NCBI RefSeq assembly: GCF_003990185.1
Contig: NZ_RZHF01000015.1
Coordinates: 62,136 to 126,135 of the forward strand
Reading direction: 5' to 3'
From: Vreelandella nanhaiensis
GTDB taxonomy: Bacteria > Pseudomonadota > Gammaproteobacteria > Pseudomonadales > Halomonadaceae
DNA length: 64,000 nt
Shown: positions 56,835-64,000 of the stretch, in pieces
Numbering within the stretch: the first letter of the stretch is position 1
How the letters are laid out: the number at the start of each line of letters is the position of its first letter
Position numbers and translations under genes: made by a program
The notes under the pieces: generated by a model
Database searches by the model: none
What the model saw: only the letters and a program-made list of their open reading frames with translations
What the model was told of the DNA's origin: nothing

Positions 56835-59483
56835 TTATTGCCGATGCAAAACGTAATCAATCGCCTCGCGCACTTCTTTGGGATCTCCCTTTTCAATAGT
56901 GGCCATCACAAAGACAGCCTTACCATTGGAAGCCTTTGCCCATTGTTGGCCTATAAGATTCTTCTCGCGTGAATCGCGGCTTTCCTCGGGTGTGCGATCC
57001 TTGCCTTTGTATTCCACGACAAGCAGACGGCCATCGTCGAGCAGAGCGACAAAGTCGGGATAGAATTTGTCTGTGGAGGTCGGCAGTGAGAACGAATTTG
57101 GGTGCTTGCTGACGTTACGCGTCCAGTATTTTATCCTCGGGTGCGAATCGATCATGAAGGCACACTGTTCTTCCTCGCCATTGACCTTTTTGGAATCAAA
57201 TACAGGCACATCATCAGGCCCCATGAAGTGCTTTTTGAACCGGTAAGTGCCGCGATATTTTGGAATCCCCGCATACATCTCATCGAAGAAGGTGAAACCT
57301 TGCTCAAAGGAGACTTCAATATGGGCATCAGGCCCGAACAGGTTGGCTTGGTAGACCTTCTCGCGCTCCGCTTGGCGGAAGCCATGTATTTTTTCAGACA
57401 GCTTGCGAGCGAGAATAAACTTGCAGCGCATCAGTTGCGACAAGCTTAACTCGCGGTCACGTGTTAGGTAGGTCACGACGTCACTTAGCCAGGCCAGTAA
57501 TTCAGCTTGACTCAGCCAAGGTGTACGTATTTTGCGATCTAGCCATTGCACTAGGCTGGTTGGCGTCCAGTCGTCAACTTCGACGTTCATGGTGAGCTGA
57601 TCAGCGGTATCGCCAGAGCCAATAGTGACGCGGTTGCCGTCTAAATCAATTTCAAATGTATTCGTGGTATCCACGATACTGAATTCGGATGATTCCAGGC
57701 GAGCAGGGTGGTCAGCAAGCGACCACTCGTGTTGCTCCATGAGAATATCCGGGTCACCAAATACCAGCTCCCCCTGCACGTAGGCCATCAAGCGGGGCAG
57801 CGTGAAGGTTTCTCCCTTCTGGCAGGGCGGTATCTCATGTTGATATTTAGCGTGGTGTTCGTTGATGCTTTGCTGAAGCTGGGGTTTAACCGATTCAGGG
57901 GCATAGTTGATCAATATGTCGGCTTCTTCGGGCTTGAGGAAGCCTTTTACTTCCACATGGCTCTTGCCGCCCTCATCGAAAGTCACTTGCACCTTCGATG
58001 GCACTGCCGTGTTCATCTTACTGGCTTCTTCCTGAGTAGCCTGAATGGCGACTTTCATCGTCGGGGTGGACTGAGGCTGCCGCCCAAATAATCCATCATC
58101 AAGGCCGAGCTGTTCGGCTTCGATATTGTCCTCTGCCTCGCTCTCTTCAAAGCCCATGTCAATGAGCTTATCGCGCAGGCTGTGGGCGGCATCCATAAAG
58201 CGTTTTGAAACCAGCTTAGCGTAGGATTTATTCAGCGCTTTTTCTTTACGTTTCTGAGCGTAAGGCATGCGAAGCACGCGGCCCAAGAGCTGCTCAGCGT
58301 CGGTGGAGCTGCGAATATTAGCCACCGAGCAGAAAACATAGGCGAAAGAGCAGTCCCAGCCTTCTTTGAGCGCTTCGATCGTGATGACGTACTCAATAGG
58401 GCAATCGGGCTTGAATAGGTTGATGCCGTCTAATTCGCGCTGTGCGCCTGTGGCCACGGCGATTTTATTTGGATCAATATTCTCATTGTCGATTAGGTGC
58501 TGCTTCAGCACCTCCACGGTGACTTCTTCGCCTTTTTTTTGTGCTTGAAAGAGCACGATGGGGCGAATATAAGCTTCACGGTCGCGTTCAGCGTACTCTT
58601 GCAGCTCGGCACGCTTCAGAATGGCTGAGTTAACCGCGCCTTGCCATGTCTCAGCCTCATCTAATACCACGGGCATTTTGATCATTTCTTCATCTTTCAG
58701 CTCTTGGGCCGTAACTGAATGAAGTAGATTATTAAACCCCTTGGGCGTGGCGGTGAATTCGATGAGCGCGGTCGGGTTGATACGCTCATAAACTTCTTGG
58801 CTGAGCTTGGAGCCGGCCTTATGAGCTTCATCCATAATGACCAGCGGCTGGTGAAGGTGCATCAGGTTAGCGAAGCTGAATTTGATATTGCCCTTCTCAG
58901 TGCGCTCTAGTTCCGGCGTTTGTGGCGGAACCGCTGAGAAGTGGGGCTCCATTTCCTCGTTATGGGCATAGACTTTGCGCCCATCGGTATTGCTTACGCG
59001 CAGCGTTTGTACCGTGCCGACGACCACACAGAGATTGGAGTGCAGATCATGCGGTTTGATGTGAGTGAAATCGCCAATATCAAAGATTCGCACGCGCCCA
59101 CCAAACGCCTCGTCCAGTACTTTGCGGTAGGGGTGGCGAGGGTTCTTGAGTGCTTCAGCCGTTTGAGTACGAATGGTGTTGGTGGGAACAAGCCACAGCA
59201 CTAAAGGGAAGTCCTTCTCTACCCAAGCATCTTTGGCTATGCCAATCGAGTGGGCGGCGAGGATCGTCTTACCGCCGCCGGTGGGTAAGCGTAGGCATAC
59301 ATAGGGCGTATCAGGTAGCGTTTTTATCGGCGTATACTTCGCAGGATAACCCCGGAGCCGCGACGCTATTTCAGGCTTTTCGGTAATTTTTTTGTACGCC
59401 TCTTGCGGGCCAACCACCCGCGCCTCTTCCAGGTAGGTTTTCAGAGTATCAAGCGAGGCGTGTTGGTAATCTTTTAACTTCAT
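56835..59483 (-). CDS. Type III-like restriction enzyme, helicase-nuclease subunit (Res)
   Basis: This 882-residue protein has superfamily 2 helicase motifs: Walker A RLPTGGGKT (about 66-74), motif II VIMDEAHK, motif III FTATPKG, motif VI QLLGRVLRMP, and a C-terminal PD-(D/E)xK nuclease (YPDFVALL and VVEYKGKD). It cleaves DNA that lacks the methylation set by its partner. It is shorter than EcoP1I/EcoP15I Res, close to many annotated Type III Res proteins. Start and stop overlap with mod by four bases, so both are made together. The frame is intact. Confidence 0.88.
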   Translation of the reverse strand: MKLKDYQHASLDTLKTYLEEARVVGPQEAYKKITEKPEIASRLRGYPAKYTPIKTLPDTPYVCLRLPTGGGKTILAAHSIGIAKDAWVEKDFPLVLWLVPTNTIRTQTAEALKNPRHPYRKVLDEAFGGRVRIFDIGDFTHIKPHDLHSNLCVVVGTVQTLRVSNTDGRKVYAHNEEMEPHFSAVPPQTPELERTEKGNIKFSFANLMHLHQPLVIMDEAHKAGSKLSQEVYERINPTALIEFTATPKGFNNLLHSVTAQELKDEEMIKMPVVLDEAETWQGAVNSAILKRAELQEYAERDREAYIRPIVLFQAQKKGEEVTVEVLKQHLIDNENIDPNKIAVATGAQRELDGINLFKPDCPIEYVITIEALKEGWDCSFAYVFCSVANIRSSTDAEQLLGRVLRMPYAQKRKEKALNKSYAKLVSKRFMDAAHSLRDKLIDMGFEESEAEDNIEAEQLGLDDGLFGRQPQSTPTMKVAIQATQEEASKMNTAVPSKVQVTFDEGGKSHVEVKGFLKPEEADILINYAPESVKPQLQQSINEHHAKYQHEIPPCQKGETFTLPRLMAYVQGELVFGDPDILMEQHEWSLADHPARLESSEFSIVDTTNTFEIDLDGNRVTIGSGDTADQLTMNVEVDDWTPTSLVQWLDRKIRTPWLSQAELLAWLSDVVTYLTRDRELSLSQLMRCKFILARKLSEKIHGFRQAEREKVYQANLFGPDAHIEVSFEQGFTFFDEMYAGIPKYRGTYRFKKHFMGPDDVPVFDSKKVNGEEEQCAFMIDSHPRIKYWTRNVSKHPNSFSLPTSTDKFYPDFVALLDDGRLLVVEYKGKDRTPEESRDSREKNLIGQQWAKASNGKAVFVMATIEKGDPKEVREAIDYVLHRQ

Positions 59484-61012
59484 GTGCGCGCCTTAACATC
59501 GTAAGGGGTTTGCTTGAACTCGATCTGCTCAGCGTTAAGCGTTGCCTCTGATAGCATGGTGCGCTCGCCGTAAATTGTCATAGGCCCTTCAAAATCGCCT
59601 TGTGAAGCTCGAATCATGGCTAACGTCTTGTGGGTCAGTACGTTCCCATTGGAAGCCGCTTTATCGCCTAAAATACCGTTGTATAGAAGGGCATAGCCAT
59701 GGCCGTAATGGCAGCCGATGAACGGTGTTTGATCATGCGGTTTTGGCCATGAGGTGCTCGTCTCCGTAAACCAGATATGCGCAGCCAGTACTGGGAATTT
59801 AATATCGGGCTGAATTTGCCCCTCTTCTGTAAACACGGGCGGGCCAAGCCTATAAAAGCGGAAGCCACCGCCGCCTTGCCAGCCTTGTGCCTCAGATATC
59901 CCACCTTGCTCACCATCAACAACTTGTTTAAGCCTGGGAACGCAATGTGTGACGGCGTGTTCGCCCATCTCGATACCGATATACCGACGGCCCATTTTTT
60001 GGGCCACTGCGGCAGTGGTGCCGGAGCCGAGAAAACTATCAAGTACAAGGTCGCCTGGGTTGGTGGCTATTTGGAGAATGCGTTCAATCAAGCGCTCAGG
60101 TTTAGGAGTACCAAAAGTGTCATCATGACCAAAAATAGCTTGGTTCTCTTTTTTCCCTTCTTGATAATGTCCTACGTCTGTATGAGGCCACCATGTCCAC
60201 GGTACCATGCCTGGCATCTCTGCTAAGAAGCGTTTAACTGAAGGCGCGCCATCACCGTTAGGGCCGTAATACATTTGTTCATTTTTGCGAAAGCGTTCAA
60301 AACCTTCTCGTGTAACACGCCAGCACCTACCACCAGGGGGGGTGACAATACGTCCAGAAGGAAGTGTAATTTCATACATTTGATTTGGGCGGTGACCAGG
60401 AGCAGTAAAGTTGTCTGCCTTCCAAGGCCCTCGTGGGTCTTTATCGGGGTTTTTGAACTGTTTAGTTTGTGCGTCGCCAAGCGGAATGAGATTTCGAGTT
60501 TCCTTAAAGGAGCGTGGCTCCATTGCATAGCAGAGCACGTATTCATGAGCATCACTTATGGCAACACGCGAGTCTGGCGCATAGCGTTTCTGCCAGACGT
60601 TGGTAGTCACAAATTTTCGCCTACCAAACACTTCGTCGCAGATAACTTTTAAATAGGCATGCTCATCTTCGTCAATACTGATCCATATCGAACCATCCTC
60701 AGCTAGCAGCTCCCGTAGTAGCTCCAAACGGCACCACATCATGGCCAGCCATTTGGAATGTTCGAGGTTGTCGTCGTAATGCTCGAAAGCGGAGCCGGTG
60801 TTGTAGGGCGGGTCAATATAAATGCACTTAACCTGCCCGGCGTAATAGGGCAGCAGTGCCTTGAGGGCGCCGAGGTTATCGCCCTGGATAAGCATGTTCC
60901 CGGCATTTTGGTCACCATAGCTAAGCTCGGGCGCTTCCTCCATTAGGCGGTAGGGCACCTTTTCAGAGGCACGCACGTCTTCGTCTCGGGTCAACCATCG
61001 CAGTATGGGCAT
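59480..61012 (-). CDS. Type III-like adenine/cytosine-N DNA methyltransferase (Mod)
   Basis: This 510-residue enzyme has beta-class order: DPPY motif in CIYIDPPYNTG (about 88-98) comes before the SAM-binding motif DSFLGSGTTAAVA (about 345-357), with a long region between that should recognise the target. The N-terminal LIQGDNLGALKALLPYY is typical. It methylates host sites, protecting them from the Res partner; the target sequence cannot be read. The C-terminal 140 residues after the SAM motif are an extra domain. It is shorter than classical EcoP1I Mod. Confidence 0.9.
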   Translation of the reverse strand: MPILRWLTRDEDVRASEKVPYRLMEEAPELSYGDQNAGNMLIQGDNLGALKALLPYYAGQVKCIYIDPPYNTGSAFEHYDDNLEHSKWLAMMWCRLELLRELLAEDGSIWISIDEDEHAYLKVICDEVFGRRKFVTTNVWQKRYAPDSRVAISDAHEYVLCYAMEPRSFKETRNLIPLGDAQTKQFKNPDKDPRGPWKADNFTAPGHRPNQMYEITLPSGRIVTPPGGRCWRVTREGFERFRKNEQMYYGPNGDGAPSVKRFLAEMPGMVPWTWWPHTDVGHYQEGKKENQAIFGHDDTFGTPKPERLIERILQIATNPGDLVLDSFLGSGTTAAVAQKMGRRYIGIEMGEHAVTHCVPRLKQVVDGEQGGISEAQGWQGGGGFRFYRLGPPVFTEEGQIQPDIKFPVLAAHIWFTETSTSWPKPHDQTPFIGCHYGHGYALLYNGILGDKAASNGNVLTHKTLAMIRASQGDFEGPMTIYGERTMLSEATLNAEQIEFKQTPYDVKART

Positions 61013-61126
61013 ATGCTCGTGTGTTCCTCATCAGCGTGTTTCTTGGGCTTGACTTTTGGCCACATAATACCTTTTGTAGAGGATAAGTTCTAAAGTGGTT
61101 TGTTAGGCATTAAGTAAGCATTTTTC

Positions 61127-62800
61127 TTATCGTTGTTGCTTTACAGACGGTATGGCGTAGCCAAGATACTCATTCTGAGGAGAGCGGATCACATCCCATC
61201 GCTTGGCTCCAGTTGGCCGCTCGCGGTGATCAGCGTGGGTAAGAATCAGTCGCTTCTTCGCGCGTGAAACCCCGACAAAATATGCGCAGCGGTTTTCAGC
61301 CTGATTTCCAAAGAATATTTCGTTTTCAACGGCCATGATGATAACCGAATCGAATTCAAGACCTTTGCTCTTATGGATAGTCAGGATACGTACCGCTTGA
61401 TCGTCTGAAAAACGCTCAAGGGCCTTTGGTAAATCGGGTTCAAGCTTGAGCAACTCTTCGATATGCTTCTTAGTGCTTTGGATGATCTCTTTGAGTCGAT
61501 CACGGGACTCATAGTCCGGCGACAGCGCTACGAGGGTTTCGAGACTGATTTGCTTCAAAAAGGCTCGAACAAACTCCCACCAGTCAGAAAAAGGCCCTGC
61601 AACCAGATCAGCAATGACTGTCTCTTTTCGTTGTTGCTTGATCAGTCGATCAAGATCCTTACGTGCATTCGACTGGATGTCTTCATCCGCGAAGGGAACT
61701 AACTGATTCATTAGACGAATCCAGGCTTTTGGCTCGCGCTGGCCGTAGAGGCAAGAAAGATAGTCCACAATCAAACGGGCGGCGGGCTCTACCGTGATAT
61801 CCTGCATTTGCTGCTCATTGCGGAAAGGGATACTGCGTGCATCCAGAGCAGTCATGAGGTGATCGGCATAAAGATCGATCTGTTTGGAGACGAGAACAGC
61901 AATTTCTGCAGGAGGTAGCTGTTCTGTTTTTATCCAGCCATCAATCAAATCCGCTAGGTACTCCGCTTCATTGAAGCTGTCTTTGAAGTGCCAGGCGAAC
62001 ACCTCGCCTTCATCGCCTACAAGCTGTTCATCGGGCATAACGGACGCTGGATCAAGTGCACGAATGATTTCATTTTGCAGGCGCAGTAGACGTGGCTTCG
62101 AGCGAAAGTTGCGATACATGTTGAGCGGAATCGCCTCGAAATCAGCTATGAAGTTCTGAAAGATACCGTCTAGTGCGCCCGCCCAACCCATAATTTTTTG
62201 TTTGGTATCGCCCACGGCTGTTAGACGAGTATTGGTTCCTTGAAAAGCGAGCTTTAGCAATTCGTACTGCAGGTTTGTGCAATCTTGGAATTCATCTAGA
62301 AAAACATCGCTATAGGTCTGACGAATGGCGTTACGAGCCATTTTTGATTTCTGCAAAATCTGAATTGCCAACGGCACTAGATCGGAAAACTCGATCAGGC
62401 TTCTTGAGGGACCTGGTTTTCGATCAGCAATTTTGTAGCCGATATCTAGAGCATATTCACCCGTCAGCACCGACCGGAAGCGGTCGATAATGCGCTTGGC
62501 GAAAGCATGGAAGGTGTAGCTGTCAAATCGTGATGCCAGTTCAAAACCGCAGCGGTGCTTAACCCTTTCTTTCAGATTGCTACTGGCGTCGACTTTAAAC
62601 GAGATAGCCAGAATTTTTTTGGGATAACGACAGGTACTTGTGCGCAGAAGAAAGTCTGCTCGTTGGGCAAGCATTTCGGTTTTACCGGCCCCAGGGCCAG
62701 CCGTGAGAGCTAGACAGTGCACCTGCTCCTTAGCTGCACGCATAGCGTTGGGTTCAAGTATTAACCCATCAGCGGGGTGCCATACATCGATAGTTATCAT
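61127..62800 (-). CDS. UvrD-like helicase (Gabija GajB-like)
   Basis: This 557-residue superfamily 1 helicase has Walker A TAGPGAGKTE (about 33-42), motif II VFLDEFQDCTN (about 165-175), motif III AVGDTKQKIMGWAGA, motif V ILTIHKSKGLEF and motif VI CAYFVGVSRAKKRL. It is shorter than Rep/UvrD because the 1B and 2B subdomains are reduced, as in GajB. It overlaps the upstream OLD/TOPRIM ATPase gene by four bases, the two-gene layout of Gabija. Some residues of this set also fit related OLD class 2 helicases. Confidence 0.85.
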   Translation of the reverse strand: MITIDVWHPADGLILEPNAMRAAKEQVHCLALTAGPGAGKTEMLAQRADFLLRTSTCRYPKKILAISFKVDASSNLKERVKHRCGFELASRFDSYTFHAFAKRIIDRFRSVLTGEYALDIGYKIADRKPGPSRSLIEFSDLVPLAIQILQKSKMARNAIRQTYSDVFLDEFQDCTNLQYELLKLAFQGTNTRLTAVGDTKQKIMGWAGALDGIFQNFIADFEAIPLNMYRNFRSKPRLLRLQNEIIRALDPASVMPDEQLVGDEGEVFAWHFKDSFNEAEYLADLIDGWIKTEQLPPAEIAVLVSKQIDLYADHLMTALDARSIPFRNEQQMQDITVEPAARLIVDYLSCLYGQREPKAWIRLMNQLVPFADEDIQSNARKDLDRLIKQQRKETVIADLVAGPFSDWWEFVRAFLKQISLETLVALSPDYESRDRLKEIIQSTKKHIEELLKLEPDLPKALERFSDDQAVRILTIHKSKGLEFDSVIIMAVENEIFFGNQAENRCAYFVGVSRAKKRLILTHADHRERPTGAKRWDVIRSPQNEYLGYAIPSVKQQR

Positions 62801-64000
62801 TCGGGTAACTCGGCAAGCTTGGTTATCACGGCATCAGCCAAGCGGGCGAAAGACTTAGGCATGTTCGCGAGCAGGTCTTCATCACTTAGCTTGGCGAGCG
62901 CATCAATATGCGCTGCCGGTTTGCTGCCAAGCTTGAAGCTGCGGTGATAAGTGCCGAATAATTTCTGTTCTTCCTCGCTGTATTGGCTTGGGTTGTGATG
63001 ACTTTTTCCGAGGATAGCTCTGATCGTTGACTCATCAGGTGTTTCTCTTACGACACCGTAGGCGTTCGGATAGGCGAGGAGCATTGAAAAGTCTAGATCC
63101 AAGGGGTCAGAGAAAAATATTCCTCTAGCTTCCAGTTCGAGGAATACGTTTTTCTTTCCTTCACAAAAAAAATGATGTGTTCGAATTGGGGTTTCGATCG
63201 CGTCCCATCGGGGTAATGTCCAATCAGAAGGTAGTGCCTTAGTTGGTGCGAACTTATCGAGTTGATCGTTCACATATTTGATTCGTCCCCATCCAGCCTG
63301 ATAACGCGCGATATCCAGGTCGAGCATAGTCAGGTAGGGAATCTGTAGAGCAGAAAGTAATCGCCAAAAGTGGTTAACGTGTCGTCCGCCCAAGGGCGCT
63401 ATCGATACAGCGGACTCATCGACTGGAGCACCTTTCGCCTGAAGAAGTCGTGGAAGCACAATTTCTTCACTGTCTCCTTCTCCCAATACTACAAGACGAG
63501 AGAAATAGACTTCCGGAAAGGCCTGCACGGCCTCACGTACAAACTTGTGTGCTTCATCCGTGGTGCTGGGCAAGTGAATATGGGTAACATGCGAAGTTCT
63601 TCCCTCGGCTAGACGCAGATATCGAATCCGTTCGGGAGCAACGCGTCGTAGCATTGATGGGGCGTGAGTAGCAATTAGGGCTTGCGCATCGCCGTTGCCG
63701 GACATCACATTGAGAGCATTAACGATTCGTCCGAGGTAATGTGGCGAAAGGCTGTTCTCCGGTTCTTCGATTGCGACCAGTGTAAAGACAGGCGGTCGCA
63801 ATTTGTCGGCATTGAATGATGTGTCTTCTTCAGCCAGCACGGCGCGACCAATGGCTTGTGACGAAAGCACAAGGGACAAATAGAGCATCGATTTTTGGCC
63901 ATCGCTCAAGCGTGAGAAGTCCACCAACTGTTCATCGTGCCCCGGTGAAAAAGAAACCGACATATGCCTCAATAGCGCTTCAACCTCAGAGGCCACAAAG
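62797..64000 (-). CDS. OLD-family ATPase/TOPRIM nuclease (Gabija GajA-like), start outside window
   Basis: The frame is open to the right edge, so only the C-terminal 400 residues are visible. They show the ABC-type signature LSDGQKSMLYLSL, Walker B LVAIEEPENSLSP, the switch histidine in IATHAPSML and a TOPRIM domain with the catalytic Glu in VVLGEGDSEEIVLPRLL and the Asp pair in MLDLDIARY. The Walker A motif must lie beyond 64,000. OLD ATPase-nuclease followed by an overlapping UvrD-like helicase is the Gabija or class 2 OLD arrangement. Confidence 0.85.
   Translation of the reverse strand, partial: FVASEVEALLRHMSVSFSPGHDEQLVDFSRLSDGQKSMLYLSLVLSSQAIGRAVLAEEDTSFNADKLRPPVFTLVAIEEPENSLSPHYLGRIVNALNVMSGNGDAQALIATHAPSMLRRVAPERIRYLRLAEGRTSHVTHIHLPSTTDEAHKFVREAVQAFPEVYFSRLVVLGEGDSEEIVLPRLLQAKGAPVDESAVSIAPLGGRHVNHFWRLLSALQIPYLTMLDLDIARYQAGWGRIKYVNDQLDKFAPTKALPSDWTLPRWDAIETPIRTHHFFCEGKKNVFLELEARGIFFSDPLDLDFSMLLAYPNAYGVVRETPDESTIRAILGKSHHNPSQYSEEEQKLFGTYHRSFKLGSKPAAHIDALAKLSDEDLLANMPKSFARLADAVITKLAELPE

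Noticed and set aside
34101..64000. tRNA gene, CRISPR array or complete IS element in the island
   Set aside because: No tRNA-like TPsiC segment, no regularly spaced repeats and no transposase frame with terminal inverted repeats was seen.

Overview
The window is a stretch of bacterial chromosome that most resembles Halomonas and relatives (Halomonadaceae, Gammaproteobacteria). This rests on gene order and protein features: mnmG-rsmG-parA-parB followed by a complete atpIBEFHAGDC operon, the glmU-glmS-nhaD neighbourhood, a NhaD-type Na+/H+ antiporter expected in a halophile or alkaliphile, and the Pseudomonas-like order pyrE-crc-rph-yicC. No database search was possible, so the genus is an inference.

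Core part (1-34,100). The left edge holds the end of a polar amino-acid ABC transporter (permease, ATPase). A gene-free AT-rich interval (about 1190-1600) with many DnaA-box-like 9-mers follows and is the best candidate for the replication origin. Next come tRNA modification and rRNA methylation (mnmG, rsmG), chromosome partitioning (parA, parB), the nine-gene F-type ATP synthase operon, mgtE, a cation diffusion facilitator, uppP, apbE, glmU, glmS and nhaD. A CBS-domain protein, a two-component system, a GNAT acetyltransferase, a 27-residue membrane peptide and a c5-type cytochrome come next, then rep, trmL, pyrE, a nuclease-dead ExoIII paralogue best called crc, rph and yicC.

Accessory part (34,100-64,000, right end not in the window). 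A tyrosine integrase lies directly after yicC, where gmk would be expected, with a set of repeats between them. The cargo falls into modules. (i) An L,D-transpeptidase, an OmpR-type two-component system and a periplasmic thiol-redox set (DsbD-like, TlpA-like, DsbG-like, reminiscent of Scs). Three matching tandem-hexamer boxes upstream of the transpeptidase, the regulator and dsbD suggest one regulon. (ii) A sulfide/persulfide module: metallo-beta-lactamase-fold persulfide dioxygenase-like protein, Blh-type phosphatase/sulfurtransferase, sulfide:quinone reductase, SulP transporter and a split YeeE/YedE transporter. (iii) A CDP-alcohol phosphatidyltransferase beside a 5'-truncated MerA-like reductase and a broken UmuD-like gene, which looks like a recombination scar. 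(iv) A plasmid/ICE-like recombination module: a double-CxxC small protein, DUF932, ERF annealing protein, YqaJ exonuclease and RadC, with terminator hairpins placed just upstream of several start codons. (v) A defence island: an AAA ATPase plus HNH pair (Septu-like), a Type III-like restriction-modification pair, and a UvrD helicase plus OLD/TOPRIM ATPase pair (Gabija-like; the latter runs off the right edge).

No tRNA, rRNA, CRISPR array or complete insertion sequence was recognised.
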